A stretch of 64,000 nt of DNA, taken from contig JAUCBJ010001431.1 of assembly GCA_032718475.1 (NCBI GenBank), positions 1 through 64,000 on the forward strand, read 5' to 3'. Below are positions 1 through 10,599 of the stretch, one piece after another. The notes beneath the pieces were generated by a model that worked only from the letters and a program-made list of their open reading frames with translations, made no database searches and was not told the DNA's origin. The DNA comes from Nemertoderma westbladi. Lineage: Eukaryota > Xenacoelomorpha > Nemertodermatida > Nemertodermatidae. Numbering within the stretch: position 1 is the first letter of the stretch; the number at the start of each line of letters is the position of its first letter. The translations under genes and the position numbers were made by a program.

Positions 1-625
1 GTTCTTCATAATATGGTTGATGAATAATTATATTTGGAATAACGATAAATAACCCCGAAACCCAATATTCTTGATATATCGAAGGTAAGAGAGAAGGGTT
101 ACAGATAAACGATTGTGACTTATGTTAAAGTGGTTTGAAGTGAATCTAATGTTATTTGATAGACCCTACATGAGTCAGTCTGTGTTCCTTTTATATGTGA
201 CTAAAATCAGTGAAGATTGGCAGATTAGTGTGCAGTATTGTGCAGCATTGTGTATGAGTGAGTCTGTTAAAGAAGCAATTCCTAAAGAATGCGCCATATA
301 TGTGAATTATAATTAAGCCATATCGTTGTGAGTAGTTTAAGTCATAACTCTGTTTATATAGATAAAGCGCCACGTCCTAAAGGAACTGTTAATATTACCG
401 AAGGTGAATAATATTGTCAGAGATTATATAGTACTGTCAGTCGAATAATACATTAGGCTTACATAGCAATAAAATTAAACCGTCGAACCCAATCTCCCGG
501 GAATATCCAGCGGGTGAATGATCGCGCACAGATTGGTTTCGACTAGTGTAGTGAATCAAATACTTGTCATAGACTAAAAACCGATTTAATATCTAGAAGA
601 CATCTTAATTTGGTGGGTTAAACTG
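1..625. repeat. Left arm of diverged long inverted repeat
   Basis: The reverse complement of this segment aligns, with many mismatches and small indels, to 2699-3290. Examples are the cgccacgtcctaaaggaact block near 367 against its complement near 2910-2930, and the last 22 bases (604-625), which match the complement of 2699-2720 at 18 of 22 positions. The outer edge may lie before the window. Short ORFs inside are not conserved between arms and look non-coding. It could be one end of a large terminal-inverted-repeat element, or one of two head-to-head copies of a dispersed repeat. Confidence 0.7.
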
Positions 626-627
626 CC

Positions 628-2531
628 AAAGGTCTGAAAGCGCGAACAAAGATACAAATAACACTGCAGTCCCGATCGAAGCCAATCGACTGGAGTCTCA
701 CTTTCAATCTCTGCTCGGTACAGCGAATACGCCAGTGGGTTGTCCGGACCCTCCCATGCCATCCGCTGAGGAGCTTTCCGACCATGAATGGTATAATGAA
801 CCAATCACCAAAGAAGAAGTTGCGGACTCTATAAAACATTCGAAAAACAAGAAAGCTTCCGGGCCGGACGGGTTCTTTTATGAACACCTTAAGGATCTAC
901 TGCCGTTCTTTTTAATTCAAATAACCATGTTATATAACCTGTGTTTGACCTGCTCATCGATACCCTTGGCCTGGAAATTGAGTTTTATTAATATTCTGTT
1001 CAAAGGCAAAGGGTCTCGACGGGATCCCGACAATTACCGTGGCATTGCCTTGATAGCAGTTTTTCTAAAAATTCTCACATCGATTTTTAACAAAAGAATT
1101 ATGTCAAATCTAGCTTCCCAGTTCCCATTAGATCAATATGGGTTTCTCCGTGGAAAGTCACCAACTCAAGCCTAAGATAAATTCCTTTCTCATATACATG
1201 ACTCACTTAGCTCATCATCACACAGTGACCGTAAAGTATACGCCTGTTTTATTGATTTTAAAGAGGCTTTTGACCTTGTTTCTAGAGCTAAACTTTTATA
1301 TAAAATTTACAACTCCGGTATTAAGGGGAAAGTTTATAATATTATTCGCGATATTCTCAATAACTCAATTCGTATATTTGATGGTCTTAGACTCTCTAAC
1401 GTTATTAGCCAGCTTAAAGGTGTTTTACAGGGAGATTGTTTATCTCCAACATTATTTTTGTTATTCATTGCAGATTTGGCCTACAGACTTCTTTCTATAG
1501 CCCACACTATTTTTATTATATTTTATGCAGATGATCTAGTCATTTACTCGAACAGTGCCACAGACATACAGTTAGCTTTAAACCTAGTACATTTATGGTG
1601 TTCGGAGAATGGAATGATGGTTAACCTTAAGAAAACTAAAATCGTAAAATTTAGGAAAGGTGGCCGATTAAATAACAGCGATGTATTTTATTTCGGTGGT
1701 GATATTGTCAAAATTGAAAATTCCTACGACTATCTAGGTTTAACAGTGCAATCTTATCTCAGTTTCAGCAGACATATAGACAGAAAAAAACGTGATTGCT
1801 ACAGTATAATAGGTTCACTTAGCTATTTACCTCTTTTATCTGTTGATACCGGTCTCAAAATATTTAACGGTAAAATCGCCCCGAAAGCTCTATATGCCAT
1901 TACATCATATGGGATGTTTTTAAAACTAAATAATCTAAAAGAGCTTGATAAAATTAAATCGTCCTTTTTAAAGAAAATGCTAGGTCTTCCTACCAACGCC
2001 TCCTCAACTTTAGCACATAATGTTACGGGAGAAAGAACTCTAGTGGAATGCATCCTATCTAAACACAATAATATTTTCGACAAAGACGTGGTGCAATCTT
2101 ATAAGGCTTTTAGAGCCGATCGCCAGAACCACTTTATTAGCGAAGGTTTCATCCGAGGCCCAGCCTTTAAATCTACCACCTGGAGATCAGCCGGCCAAAG
2201 GAACCGCCACGTGCTCTGTCGGACGACAGCGCACGGGTTCCACCATAAACGTTGTCGGACGACAGCTCACGGGTTCCACCATAAACTCTGTCGGACGACA
2301 GCGCACGGGTTCCACCATAAACTCTGTCGGACGACAGCGCACGGGTTCCTCCATAAACTCTGTCGGACGACAGCGCACGGGTTCCACCATAAACTCTGTC
2401 TGGACCAACGCCCTTTCCACTCTTTATCCGATTCATGTGCCTGTAAATTCTGTCACTCGCCCATTACATATAAATTCCATATCTTGGTCTGTTCATCTGC
2501 CCCATCTCTCGCAACCCTAGTAAACGTTTAA
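628..2531 (+). pseudogene. LINE reverse transcriptase, one in-frame stop
   Basis: This would be the reverse transcriptase of a non-LTR retrotransposon, polymerising cDNA at the nicked target. The frame starts without ATG (truncated). Early RT motifs are KASGPDGF (about 867-890) and DNYRGIAL (about 1030-1053), followed by YGFLRGKSPTQ (about 1138-1170). A single TAA at 1173-1175 interrupts an otherwise continuous frame. After it come FIDFKEAFD, GVLQGDCLSP and the catalytic FYADD box near 1525. The C-terminal part holds a five-copy 12-residue repeat and ends in a CKFC...H...C zinc-binding motif that resembles the end of the LINE at 47-50 kb. The stop and missing N-terminus make it non-functional as it stands. 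The CPVC-type ending suggests a Jockey/CR1/L2-like group; the clade is not resolved. Confidence 0.85.
2213..2393 (+). repeat. In-frame 36-bp tandem repeat (5 copies)
   Basis: Five copies of a 36-bp unit (core tgtcggacgacagcgcacgg) follow one another with only a few substitutions. In the LINE frame the unit encodes a 12-residue peptide containing CRTTAHGFHHKL. The repeat number keeps the frame open into the terminal zinc motif. The complementary strand is also open, purely because of the repeat. Confidence 0.9.
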
Positions 2532-2698
2532 TCTATTTATTTTATAATTTAGCATGTTCCTATGCATATGTTCCATAGCATGTTTCAATTTTATCATCGA
2601 TTCATGTGTGTAGTTCCTATTTATTGAATTTATTGAATCTATTGAAATGATTAAACTTCCCAGTTGCCCCGCTTGGGGCGTAATGATTAAAAAAAAAA

Positions 2699-3290
2699 CA
2701 GTTTAACCTGCTAATTTAAGTGTCTTAGGAATTGACAATCCCCTGACTAATTGACATCAGCTGAAGCCAGTCTAGCGCGGCGTATGACCCACGGATGTGG
2801 GAGACTGGATTCTATTATAAAGAGAGCAGTAGGCTACTTTGTATTATTCGATTGATCACTACTATATAATCTCCGACAACTATATTTACTTTCGGTGAAA
2901 TATTAACAGTTCCTTTTGGGGCGTGGCGCTTTAAGTATCAAGCAGAGTTATGACTGACACTAATTACAACTAGTGGCAGTGGGATAACGCAAATGGCGCA
3001 TTCTTTAGGAATGCTTTATTAACCTTCACACTCAATTTCTGCACTAATATTCACACTAACGCACACTGATTTGCCGTCTGTCACCGATTTTAGTCATATA
3101 TAAGGAGAATTGTGACTCACAAACGTTGGGGTTATGAAATAGCATTAAATTCACACAGACCACTATAAATTGAGCCACAATTGCTACTAATACACCCTTC
3201 TGCTTACCTCATTAATTAAGAAAGTTAAGGGGGATTTAATGATTATTCATGAGTATTCTCCATATATAACATCCATTAATATATAACAAC
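2699..3290. repeat. Right arm of diverged long inverted repeat
   Basis: This is the partner of 1-625. Homology starts at the first base after the A-run ending the LINE at 2698 and weakens after about 3230. No gene is visible in the arm. Confidence 0.7.
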
Positions 3291-3825
3291 AATTAACAAT
3301 AGTATAAAACAGTAAAAAATGGTGTTAATGACGCAACAGCAGTATTGCAGTCAGAACATCAGAATGCAGTGTAGTGCGTGTGATACGAAATGTTACGATA
3401 ATTGCAAATGTTAATAGATTTACGTTCTTATGACTCTCTTAGGCCACTGATGTTTCGGGCAAAGTCAGAACAGTCAGAACATCAGAATGAATGAATTCTG
3501 AGAATTTTGCCAAATTGCATCATTTCATATAGGCTACAGAGCACAGGTAAAGGGAGATCGCTCTGATTGGCTGAAATATGTCAACAACAACACAGATCCT
3601 TCACACAAAGAAACAGCTGGTAGATTTCGTCATCTCAGCCCTGTGTTTTGACAGACGCCTAGTTGCATAAGTTTATAAGCATTTGAGAGTATTTAGCGCA
3701 TTGCTCAAAATGACTTATGTTGTCCGCAAAAGCTTTTACACCGCTCCCAGAAAATGGGATTTGAGTATATAAAATATACATAAAATCACAGTTTCTAATA
3801 TAAAAATACTCTAAACTATCAGTCC
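3291..3825. other. No gene seen
   Basis: AT-rich sequence. The only structure noted is a 19-base word (cagtcagaacatcagaatg) present twice, near 3349 and 3470. Confidence 0.5.
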
Positions 3826-4872
3826 TTCTTTCGCGAACGGCATTTACAGAGTTTCTTAAAACTTGCAAGAGTCTTTTTCTCTTTAGGGCGAGCCACTTTA
3901 CTAGGAGGGCTATAACTCCTGGGGGAAGGGTGCAATACAATTGCATCGGAAGGGTTAGGATTGCGGTCGGTGTATCTGCCGGTCGAGGTTCCCGGTTGGT
4001 CGATATCGATATCAGGGGATCAGGATTGAACAACCTTTAGGGCTTGTTTCAGGATGGCAGCTCTTACTGGTCCTTGATTGGTTGTCTGTACGACAGCAGT
4101 ATGTCGACCGTATGTAGTGAGGAATTTTCTCGGTTTAATCGTTTTTTCTAATTTGCATTCCCTGGCTTTGTATTCATATGGTCGTCTATGAACTTCTTGT
4201 AACTCGGGGTGTGCGTTTATGAATAATTCACCATATTCAGGATCTTGTCGAATAAAGTAAATCAGATTAAATGAATCCAAACTACTGGGATTGATATTTC
4301 TCAGATATTTACGGACGTATTTGGTTGAAACACTCTAGCCAACGCGTTTTATCAGTTCATAACTAGGAGTGCGAGATTTTTGTTCAACTGAGGAAAAGAG
4401 GTGTGAAACGCATAAACTATGCGCGTCCTGGATAATATCGGTGGCGTGATTCACAATGGAGATCCGCACTAGCATCCCAAGATCTGATATACAGTAATGC
4501 AACTATTTTGTCTACGCTTTCTAGGTCTCTGTTGAAAGGGCAATTGAAACTAGCATGTCCTTTGAATTGGCAGTAGTGACATTGAGTCATGAATTGAGGA
4601 CAAACAGTGAAAATATGTTGATTTTTAAGTCGACAGTATGCACAATAAATTTCCATAGAAGGTTGATCTTTAAAGTAGGAGCAGAGTTCGTTGGAGTCTA
4701 AAGGGGTAAAGTGGTCATGTGATGCACATAATCGGCAACGTTTCCTAGAAATGTAATTAGCATGCCGATAATCATACGCCGTGAGACGTTGTGGACCTTG
4801 ATGCCATTCCAACACATAATCGTTATCACTACTCCTGGGGTTATGGGATGAATTTCTTAAGATTCTAAGCAA
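3826..4872 (-). pseudogene. Zinc-knuckle ORF of BEL 3' module, remnant
   Basis: On the minus strand, 4872-4417 encodes a Cys-rich segment with CRLCASHDH, then CAYCRLKNQHIFTVCP and CHYCQFKGHASFNC. The last two match in order and spacing the zinc knuckles of the ORF at 62.2 kb (CLYC...CP, CSKCNFRGHYGRQC) and those in the inverted-repeat arms. After a stop or frameshift the homology resumes at about 4325-4020 (FNLIYFIRQDPEYGELF against FEILRCLYSYKEEFGD in the arms) and continues past another stop to a Lys/Arg-rich tail ending near 3826. Function is unknown; nucleic-acid binding is inferred from the knuckles. At least two breaks make it a relic. Confidence 0.6.
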
Positions 4873-4924
4873 ATTGGTTCTTCAACTTGCAGAGCTTCGA
4901 CAGATGCAGTCATTTTCTCTAGGG

Positions 4925-5170
4925 AACCCACCGTTTGACTTCCACAATGGAGTATCCTGTTGGGATTCTGGGTCTTTGCATAACAGATGAATGTAAATTT
5001 TGTATGCAAACGTCCTTGAAAAGGGCAAATACAGCACTATCTAACTTCTCAGCGGCTGAATCTCTCAAGCTGAGTTTGTTTAATGCACAGTCTTTAAACT
5101 GACTATCAACGTTAGGGAACGGAGTCAGAAAGCGCCTAAAGCATTCGAATCGGATGAATTACTAGTTTAG
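4925..5170 (-). pseudogene. Possible upstream coding remnant
   Basis: The minus strand stays open for about 80 codons in front of the zinc-knuckle remnant and reads like protein (for example AVFALFKDVCIQNLHSSV). By position it would correspond to the end of the exonuclease-like ORF of the 3' module, but I see no decisive motif. Low confidence. Confidence 0.25.
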
Positions 5171-5340
5171 CGAGTTTAGTTCCAAGCATTAAGGGGTGTG
5201 AACAACCAGATTTATGACGCACAATGGTACCAGTTGTTCACCGAAGTTTCTTCCATCCTTTCAGTCCTTGTTGCAATGGCTGTGATTAGGGGGAAGTTTT
5301 GTTAATTGCTTATCCAACCAACGTAAAGAGGGACAGAGGT

Positions 5341-5640
5341 TGATATTGTAAATATCAACACGGTGATACATAGACAGGAGATATGGATACCAATATAAGC
5401 ATACAGATAAACAGTAAGGGGATGGGGAGGTTTCATGAGGGATGGTACGTTAGTACCACAATACAGCTATGATTGGTCGATATTCTCCACGAAGCTCCAA
5501 GTGCGCTGGGTAGAGAAGATGGGAGGAAGAGGGTTTCTCTGTCAACGTTACGTATCCTCGATTGCGTTGGGTAGAGGGAGAGTAGTGGTAGGAAAGAGGA
5601 AGGATATGGAGGGGTAGTATCTATAAGATACCACAATGGA
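5341..5640 (-). repeat. Hairpin cluster resembling BEL 3' region
   Basis: Short palindromes lie here: ttgatattgtaaatatcaa (5341-5359), ggtacgttagtacc near 5443, and gtatctataagatac near 5619. The second is almost the ggtacgtagtacc hairpin arrayed at 59.2-59.8 kb. As there, the hairpins lie 5' of the zinc-knuckle ORF when read on its strand. This supports calling 3.8-5.6 kb a minus-strand remnant of the same module. Confidence 0.45.
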
Positions 5641-7430
5641 CGTGTTTCCTTTCATGTCATTACTCATTCCTACGCTTTTATTGTGACACTGATCACAACG
5701 ATTGTAGGAAGAAGAGGAAGTTACAGCCTCCCAAAGGAGGGGAAAACTAGTTTATCTAGGTTTAGCTTTTAGGATTAGCTCTTTAGGTTGGTCTAATAGC
5801 AGCAGGATTTTATTCGACCAATGATATAGACATTGCGTCATTCTTGCAGATTTGTATAAACATTCTTACAGTTTTGTTGTTGTGATTTATTAATTCTTAT
5901 GTTTTTTGTACTTCCGTTGATTGTAAATGCTGATTTCTGCTATTAATATTGCTTGATTTATGACTTTGAATAATGATTACGGCTTGAACTGACTCTTGAT
6001 TTCTTTAATCTTTGCAATGCAGCAAACTCCTATAAAGATTTTCCTTTCGACTGTTAGACTGTTTGTTATGCTTGCGCCGATATGGTAATTGTTAACTTTA
6101 GCATGTTGGGCTAAGGGTACCGGTAGGCGTCGCGGGCGCACTTTGGAAGCGACGGAAGGAGAGTGGAGGATCCAATGTGTGGCAACGCTGGTAGGGGCCA
6201 GTAGTTGTGGTCGGGCTAATCATGTAGAGGACTGTGGACCTGTCGTCATTACAGCGTTTGGGGGCTGACGATCAGATTTTGTTTCAGCTTTACAACACTA
6301 AGGTAGTGTAGCGGGTTTAGCTAGGAAGGCCGCATTTAGCTTGGGTGATCTTGATTGTTTATACTAGCGCTACATACTAGCACTATATTAGCTGCACAGC
6401 GCCGTTAGCGCTTTTGGTGTTGTTGGTGGTGTGTTGTTGCTAATGCTACTTTATGTTGTGTTGTTTAAAGAGTGCCTTATTCTTGATTGTGATATTTAGA
6501 TAGGCGCTATTTCTCTTGATTGTTTTCTATTTCTAAGTTTATGCTTGTTAATTGCTGTTAGGTCAAATAATACTGTATTTAGGCTGTTGCTAGTATAACT
6601 CAGTAACGTAATAAATTAGTAATACGAATTCTGGAATACTTAGTAATTAGTACGCAACTCTGTATTTTGAGACACCGTAATTTACTTTAGCACTTCGAAT
6701 AAAATTAAGAGTTTGTACGCTGCATACCGGAGAATAGTTTGGGTAAATTACGTTTAGAAATATCTTAGAATTTTCGATGCTAGGTGGTTATTTGAAAGTA
6801 GCAGGTCAGCAGGTTGATAGTAGTAGCTAGGGTTGCGCAGTAGTAAAAATCGCTGAATCCAATCAGCTCAAGGTCAGAGTTTTCGACATTAGGGCAAATT
6901 AATATCCCATCCCTTTGCAATATAAAATATTCTCATATTCGACATTGTCCTGCCGAGCAAACCGCACGTATTTCTCTGACAAAGTGAACACTGAGTGTTA
7001 TATCACCCGCACTCTTATGAAGTAGTTTAGGAAGCCAAATCGGATTTATTGTTTAGGTTATTTCAATTTGGCTTATAAATTAGAACGATTAGCTCTCCGT
7101 TGGGATTCCGACAGAGAAAGGAGCGTGTATGATTGGTAGAGCCGTACATAGTTCAACAGTTTGCATTACAGAAACTCAACTGTTATCATGGATACACAAA
7201 ACAGTGACATTCTGGTAAATATTAAATAAGTCTTTTGAACCGTATTTGACTTTAAATTAAATTAAAATACGCAAACGACTTTTAAATTAAGATAAATCGT
7301 GTGAATAGTAAATATATTGTGTGAGTTCGTGTGAAGCGTATACAAATGTCCAACCTTTCATTGATGCAAGGATTGTAGCAGACAAATCTGGCTCCGGACC
7401 AGTTCCCCGTCTCCCTGGCTTGATGAGAGT
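5641..7430. other. No gene seen
   Basis: No long ORF, no recognisable repeat arms and no RNA gene that I can support. Some short duplications of gtactttag-like words occur, nothing more. Confidence 0.4.
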
Positions 7431-8392
7431 TTAGCATATAGCCACGATACCTCGGTACCGCTGGTAGTTGCGAACTCGAGTCTCGCCATTAAGGGATCGA
7501 TCAGGGACTGTGTTGCGGTGTGTGGCTGTCTGATTGGGGAGGTGACGTCCGCCTACCCCTGTTGCAGTCATATATTCAAACTCGCACCTCAATATGTTGA
7601 AATCTATGTTCCGATAAATGAGGTTCTCGGGACAACATGCGGAGATGATGGATACGATAACGGCTGATCTCACTGGTGAATCTACCGAACTCACTCTCAG
7701 AGTATGTCGCCCTGTATGGACGTGTGGACGAAGAGCGGACGTAGCATGGACGATTGAACAACGAACACGAATCAGCTACTTTGGTCCAACCCGCGGTCCA
7801 GACTTTAATGGAAGGGTTCCAAAGTAAAGCACATATTCACGCGTCTGGGTCTGTAAAGTGTTTTCGGTGTCGCTTACAGTCAAACGCGACCGATACCTCT
7901 CGACACCGACATCTCCAACCCCAATTTAGTTGTGGATGCTCTGATGTTGTAAACTCACATTGTAGAGCCTGTATGCAACAATACTGATGAATGGATTATC
8001 GCTCCCCTTGGTCGAGCTGATCAAAAAAGATTTTAATTCGGGATAATTACCTCGAAAGACGTCTTCTCCATTCCCCGGGCTATGGGTCTCAGGACCACAC
8101 GGATTTCGTCTTGCTCTGTCAACATTGTGTAACGAAACCCGAGTTTCATGCCTGCAGCGTGGATTTTCTATCTCTGGTTAATCCCCTCGACGATGTCGAA
8201 GTCGAGCCCCTGCAGAAGTATCTTGACCATATAACAAAGTCAAATATCTTTCGACTCAACCCAAAGGGACGACGAAATATCCCTTCTGAAATATATCAGA
8301 TTGTGGGATTACTCTGCGAATTTACAGTGGATTGCGCGATCACTTTATGTAAAGTAATTGCGCTATTCTGTTCCCACATCAATCGTGGTTAG
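7431..8392. other. Short ORFs of unknown meaning
   Basis: Several overlapping plus-strand ORFs of 60-93 codons are present (7618-7827, 7754-7987, 8111-8392). The second holds CFRCRLQ and CGCSDVVNSHCRAC, and the third starts with CQHCVTKPEFHAC. The Cys spacing is zinc-finger-like, so this may be a decayed Cys-rich gene, but no family is recognisable and stops separate the pieces. Confidence 0.25.
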
Positions 8393-8459
8393 CTAACCTC
8401 AACCTGGAACATCTACTGGTGGACCAACCGTACGAACTGTAGCACCCCCTTCCGACTCA

Positions 8460-8745
8460 TTGGAACTTCATACACACTATATAACATTGGAGGTGTCTCA
8501 TTGGTTCCCCCAAGCTTGACACTAGAACAAAATCGCCTCCGCTTTGCAGGAGATTGCTTTCGCCGTGAGGACCAGCCAGTGCATAATCGTGTACTTTGGT
8601 AGCCTCATGGAGTGAATAAGCATGGTGCACAGCCCATGACTTTCTTGAGACGCATCTTAAAGGACACTGGCCTTGAAGTTGCGAATGATCTAGCAAATGT
8701 CATGGGTGATAGGGAGTTGTGGCCGTGCAATTTTGTGGACAAAAT
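8460..8745 (+). pseudogene. LINE (RTE-like) C-terminal fragment
   Basis: The plus strand encodes a typical end of an endonuclease-RT polyprotein: LEQNRLRFAGDCFRRED, a stop where a tryptophan-proline stretch is usual, then KDTGLEVANDLANVMGDREL and a final W. The RLRFAGHC-type motif and the closing DR-x-LW motif are characteristic of RTE/CR1-like LINE tails. There is one in-frame TAG, and the RT core is missing, so this is a 3' fragment. Confidence 0.65.
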
Positions 8746-8746
8746 G

Positions 8747-8780
8747 TGCTGTGCCGGTTTGTCGACAAACCGGCACAGCA
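8747..8780. repeat. Perfect 34-bp palindrome
   Basis: The half tgctgtgccggtttgtc is followed immediately by its exact reverse complement, with no spacer. A SalI-type gtcgac lies at the centre. The related word gtcgacaaaatg recurs at 8880, inside the adjacent foldback element. Confidence 0.95.
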
Positions 8781-9174
8781 TTCTTAAAAATGCAGCTGCA
8801 ATGCAGCATGAAGGTCCTGGTGATGGGAAATTAATTCCCTGATTGAATTAACTAAAAGTACTACTTTACTTTTAATTCGTCGACAAAATGTCAGCTCCAG
8901 TAAAGTTAAACAAATTAAACATACTCAATCAAAAGTAGGTTATTTATAAACAATCAAAAGCTGTTGCTTAATCCTCATTCCTTGAAGACTTTACCGCGAA
9001 ACCAAATAGTATAAATGCTACCATGTATAGCTGAGGTTAATAAATTTTTTAATCATAAAAGATCGAAGTTGAAATTAAAATGTTAAATAACAAGAAGCGG
9101 GAAAAGTCTCCCTGGCCTGTTGTATTTATTACATATACGAACTAATTAACTAACTAATTAACTATTTAACTAAT

Positions 9175-9370
9175 GTCTCGAGGGCACTAATGTCTCGCGG
9201 GCACTAACGTCTAGCGGGCACTAACGTCTCGCGGGTACTAACATCCTATGGGACATTAGTGCCCGCGATAATGCGACTAATTGACCGCGGGCACTAATGT
9301 CTCATAGGACGTTAGTGCCCGCGAGACGTTAGTGCCCGCGAGACGTTAGTGCCCGCGAGACATTAGTGCC
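9175..9370. repeat. 17-bp repeats in opposed orientations
   Basis: Units of gcgggcactaacgtctc and close variants occur about four times directly and then several times inverted (gagacgttagtgcccgc), with one direct copy in the middle. Together they form the stem of the foldback element. Confidence 0.9.
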
Positions 9371-9535
9371 CGTCCGTTCAAGGAAAGAGGATTAAGCAAC
9401 AGCGTTTGATTGTGAATAAATAACCTACTTTTGATTGAGTATACTTAATTCGTTTAACTTTATACTGGAGACAGTGTGTAATAAAAAAACAAGGAGCAGT
9501 ATTAGGCCTACAATATAATTGTCCGAGGACGCACT

Positions 9536-9845
9536 AAAGGCCCGTTCACAGCCAATAGAACGGTACACCGCACGGTGTACCGCAGGGCCAGCGTACACCG
9601 CTGACTGTGAACGACCCTACAGGTAGTTGTTCACTAAACCGCGCGGTTTACCGCAGCCCATTTAAACAATGTTTAAACAATTAATGTAATTTCCTGTTGA
9701 ATTCATAGTCGACAGATAGACAATCAGTTACCGCAAAGGTACCATTGGGTGTGAACGGGCTCCGGGTAGTGTACCGCTGGCTTACCGCTTCAATACCGCC
9801 AGACTACTTTACCGCTCACGCACCGTTGGATGTGAACGGGGCTTT
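9536..9845. mobile_element. MITE with 3-bp target duplication
   Basis: The ends are inverted repeats (aaaggcccgttcacagcc at the left, the complement of gatgtgaacggggcttt at the right) and both flanks carry the triplet act. The inside is rich in gtaccgc/gcggtac words. At 310 bp with no ORF it fits a MITE; a 3-bp duplication is typical of PIF/Harbinger-type elements. It interrupts the right arm of the foldback element, so it is the younger of the two. Confidence 0.65.
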
Positions 9846-10067
9846 ACTCTGATATATTATAATTAATTAATGATTTTAAGAAAAATAATCAGTCGAGAAT
9901 TAAAAGTAAAGTAGTACCGCGTTACTTTTAGTTAATTAAATTAGGGAATTAATTAAATTAGTGTATGTTGATGGAGGAGGCCGTTGTGGATGACTTTGGT
10001 TGAATGGGGTATAAGTAAGAAGATAAACGGATTGCCTTATACATGAGTAAGACTAACTTCCAAATTC

Positions 10068-10265
10068 AGTACGGGGCGCGGGCACTAATGACTCGTGGGC
10101 ACTAACGTCTCCCTTGCAAACATGGTCCTCGGGCACTAATGACTGGCGGGCACTAACGTCTCCCTTGCAAACATGGTTCCCGGGCACTAATGACTCGCGG
10201 GCACTAAAGTCCTGAGACATTAGTGCCCGCGGGAACTAATGTCTCGCGGGCACTAATGTCTCGCG
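10068..10265. repeat. Second cluster of 17-bp gggcactaa repeats
   Basis: The same gggcactaatgtctc-type unit as at 9175-9370, here mostly direct and twice separated by cccttgcaaacatggt, ending with one inverted copy. It lies just outside the foldback element, suggesting an older neighbouring copy or repeat spreading. Confidence 0.8.
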
Positions 10266-10599
10266 GGCACATCTAAGGCAACATCTTTTGAATGGATCTA
10301 CCTATGTTGCTCGCTATATCTCCTTTTATTTATTATAATAATAAATATTTTGCGGTATCTATTTTGCATGCATGCATACACTACAACAGTAGGATAATTG
10401 TCAGCTTATTTTAGTCTAGTATCATAGCATTATTTGATTTAGTAAACTTCCAACCTTAACTTCAACTTAAATTTTGCAGTAATTAGTGATTAGTAATTAG
10501 TAGGTTCAGTACTTATCAATTTTTACACAGCTCTTTACATTTTTTTTTTATATTCTTAATGGTGGATAGTGTAAGGGACTACCCGTCTGTCCAGCATCT

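Larger units (their letters stand above)
626..2698 (+). mobile_element. 5'-truncated LINE (non-LTR retrotransposon)
   Basis: Coding sequence is open from the first bases after the left repeat arm and runs through an RT domain to 2531. A short 3' UTR follows with a small hairpin (ccccgcttgggg, near 2668) and an A-run at 2689-2698. The start inside the pre-RT linker shows 5' truncation, as is usual after target-primed reverse transcription. The element fills exactly the space between the inverted-repeat arms. No target-site duplication could be assigned because the flanks are themselves inverted copies. Confidence 0.8.
8829..9957. mobile_element. Foldback element with nested MITE
   Basis: The left arm (8829-8988) reappears as reverse complement at 9370-9475 and, after an interruption, at 9884-9957. 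The shared blocks include aacatactcaatcaaaagt, gctgttgcttaatcct, and the aattccct...aactaaaagta edge. The loop holds 17-bp repeats in both orientations, and the right arm is interrupted by about 400 bp including the MITE at 9536-9845. No transposase is encoded; the structure fits a non-autonomous foldback element. Confidence 0.7.

Noticed and set aside
2173-2436. Open frames on the minus strand opposite the LINE
   Set aside because: They exist only because the 36-bp repeat lacks stops on both strands; the plus frame is the LINE protein.
5435-5617. Possible gene at 5435-5617 on either strand
   Set aside because: Both strands are open over GA-rich low-complexity DNA; no domain, and the hairpins explain the structure better.
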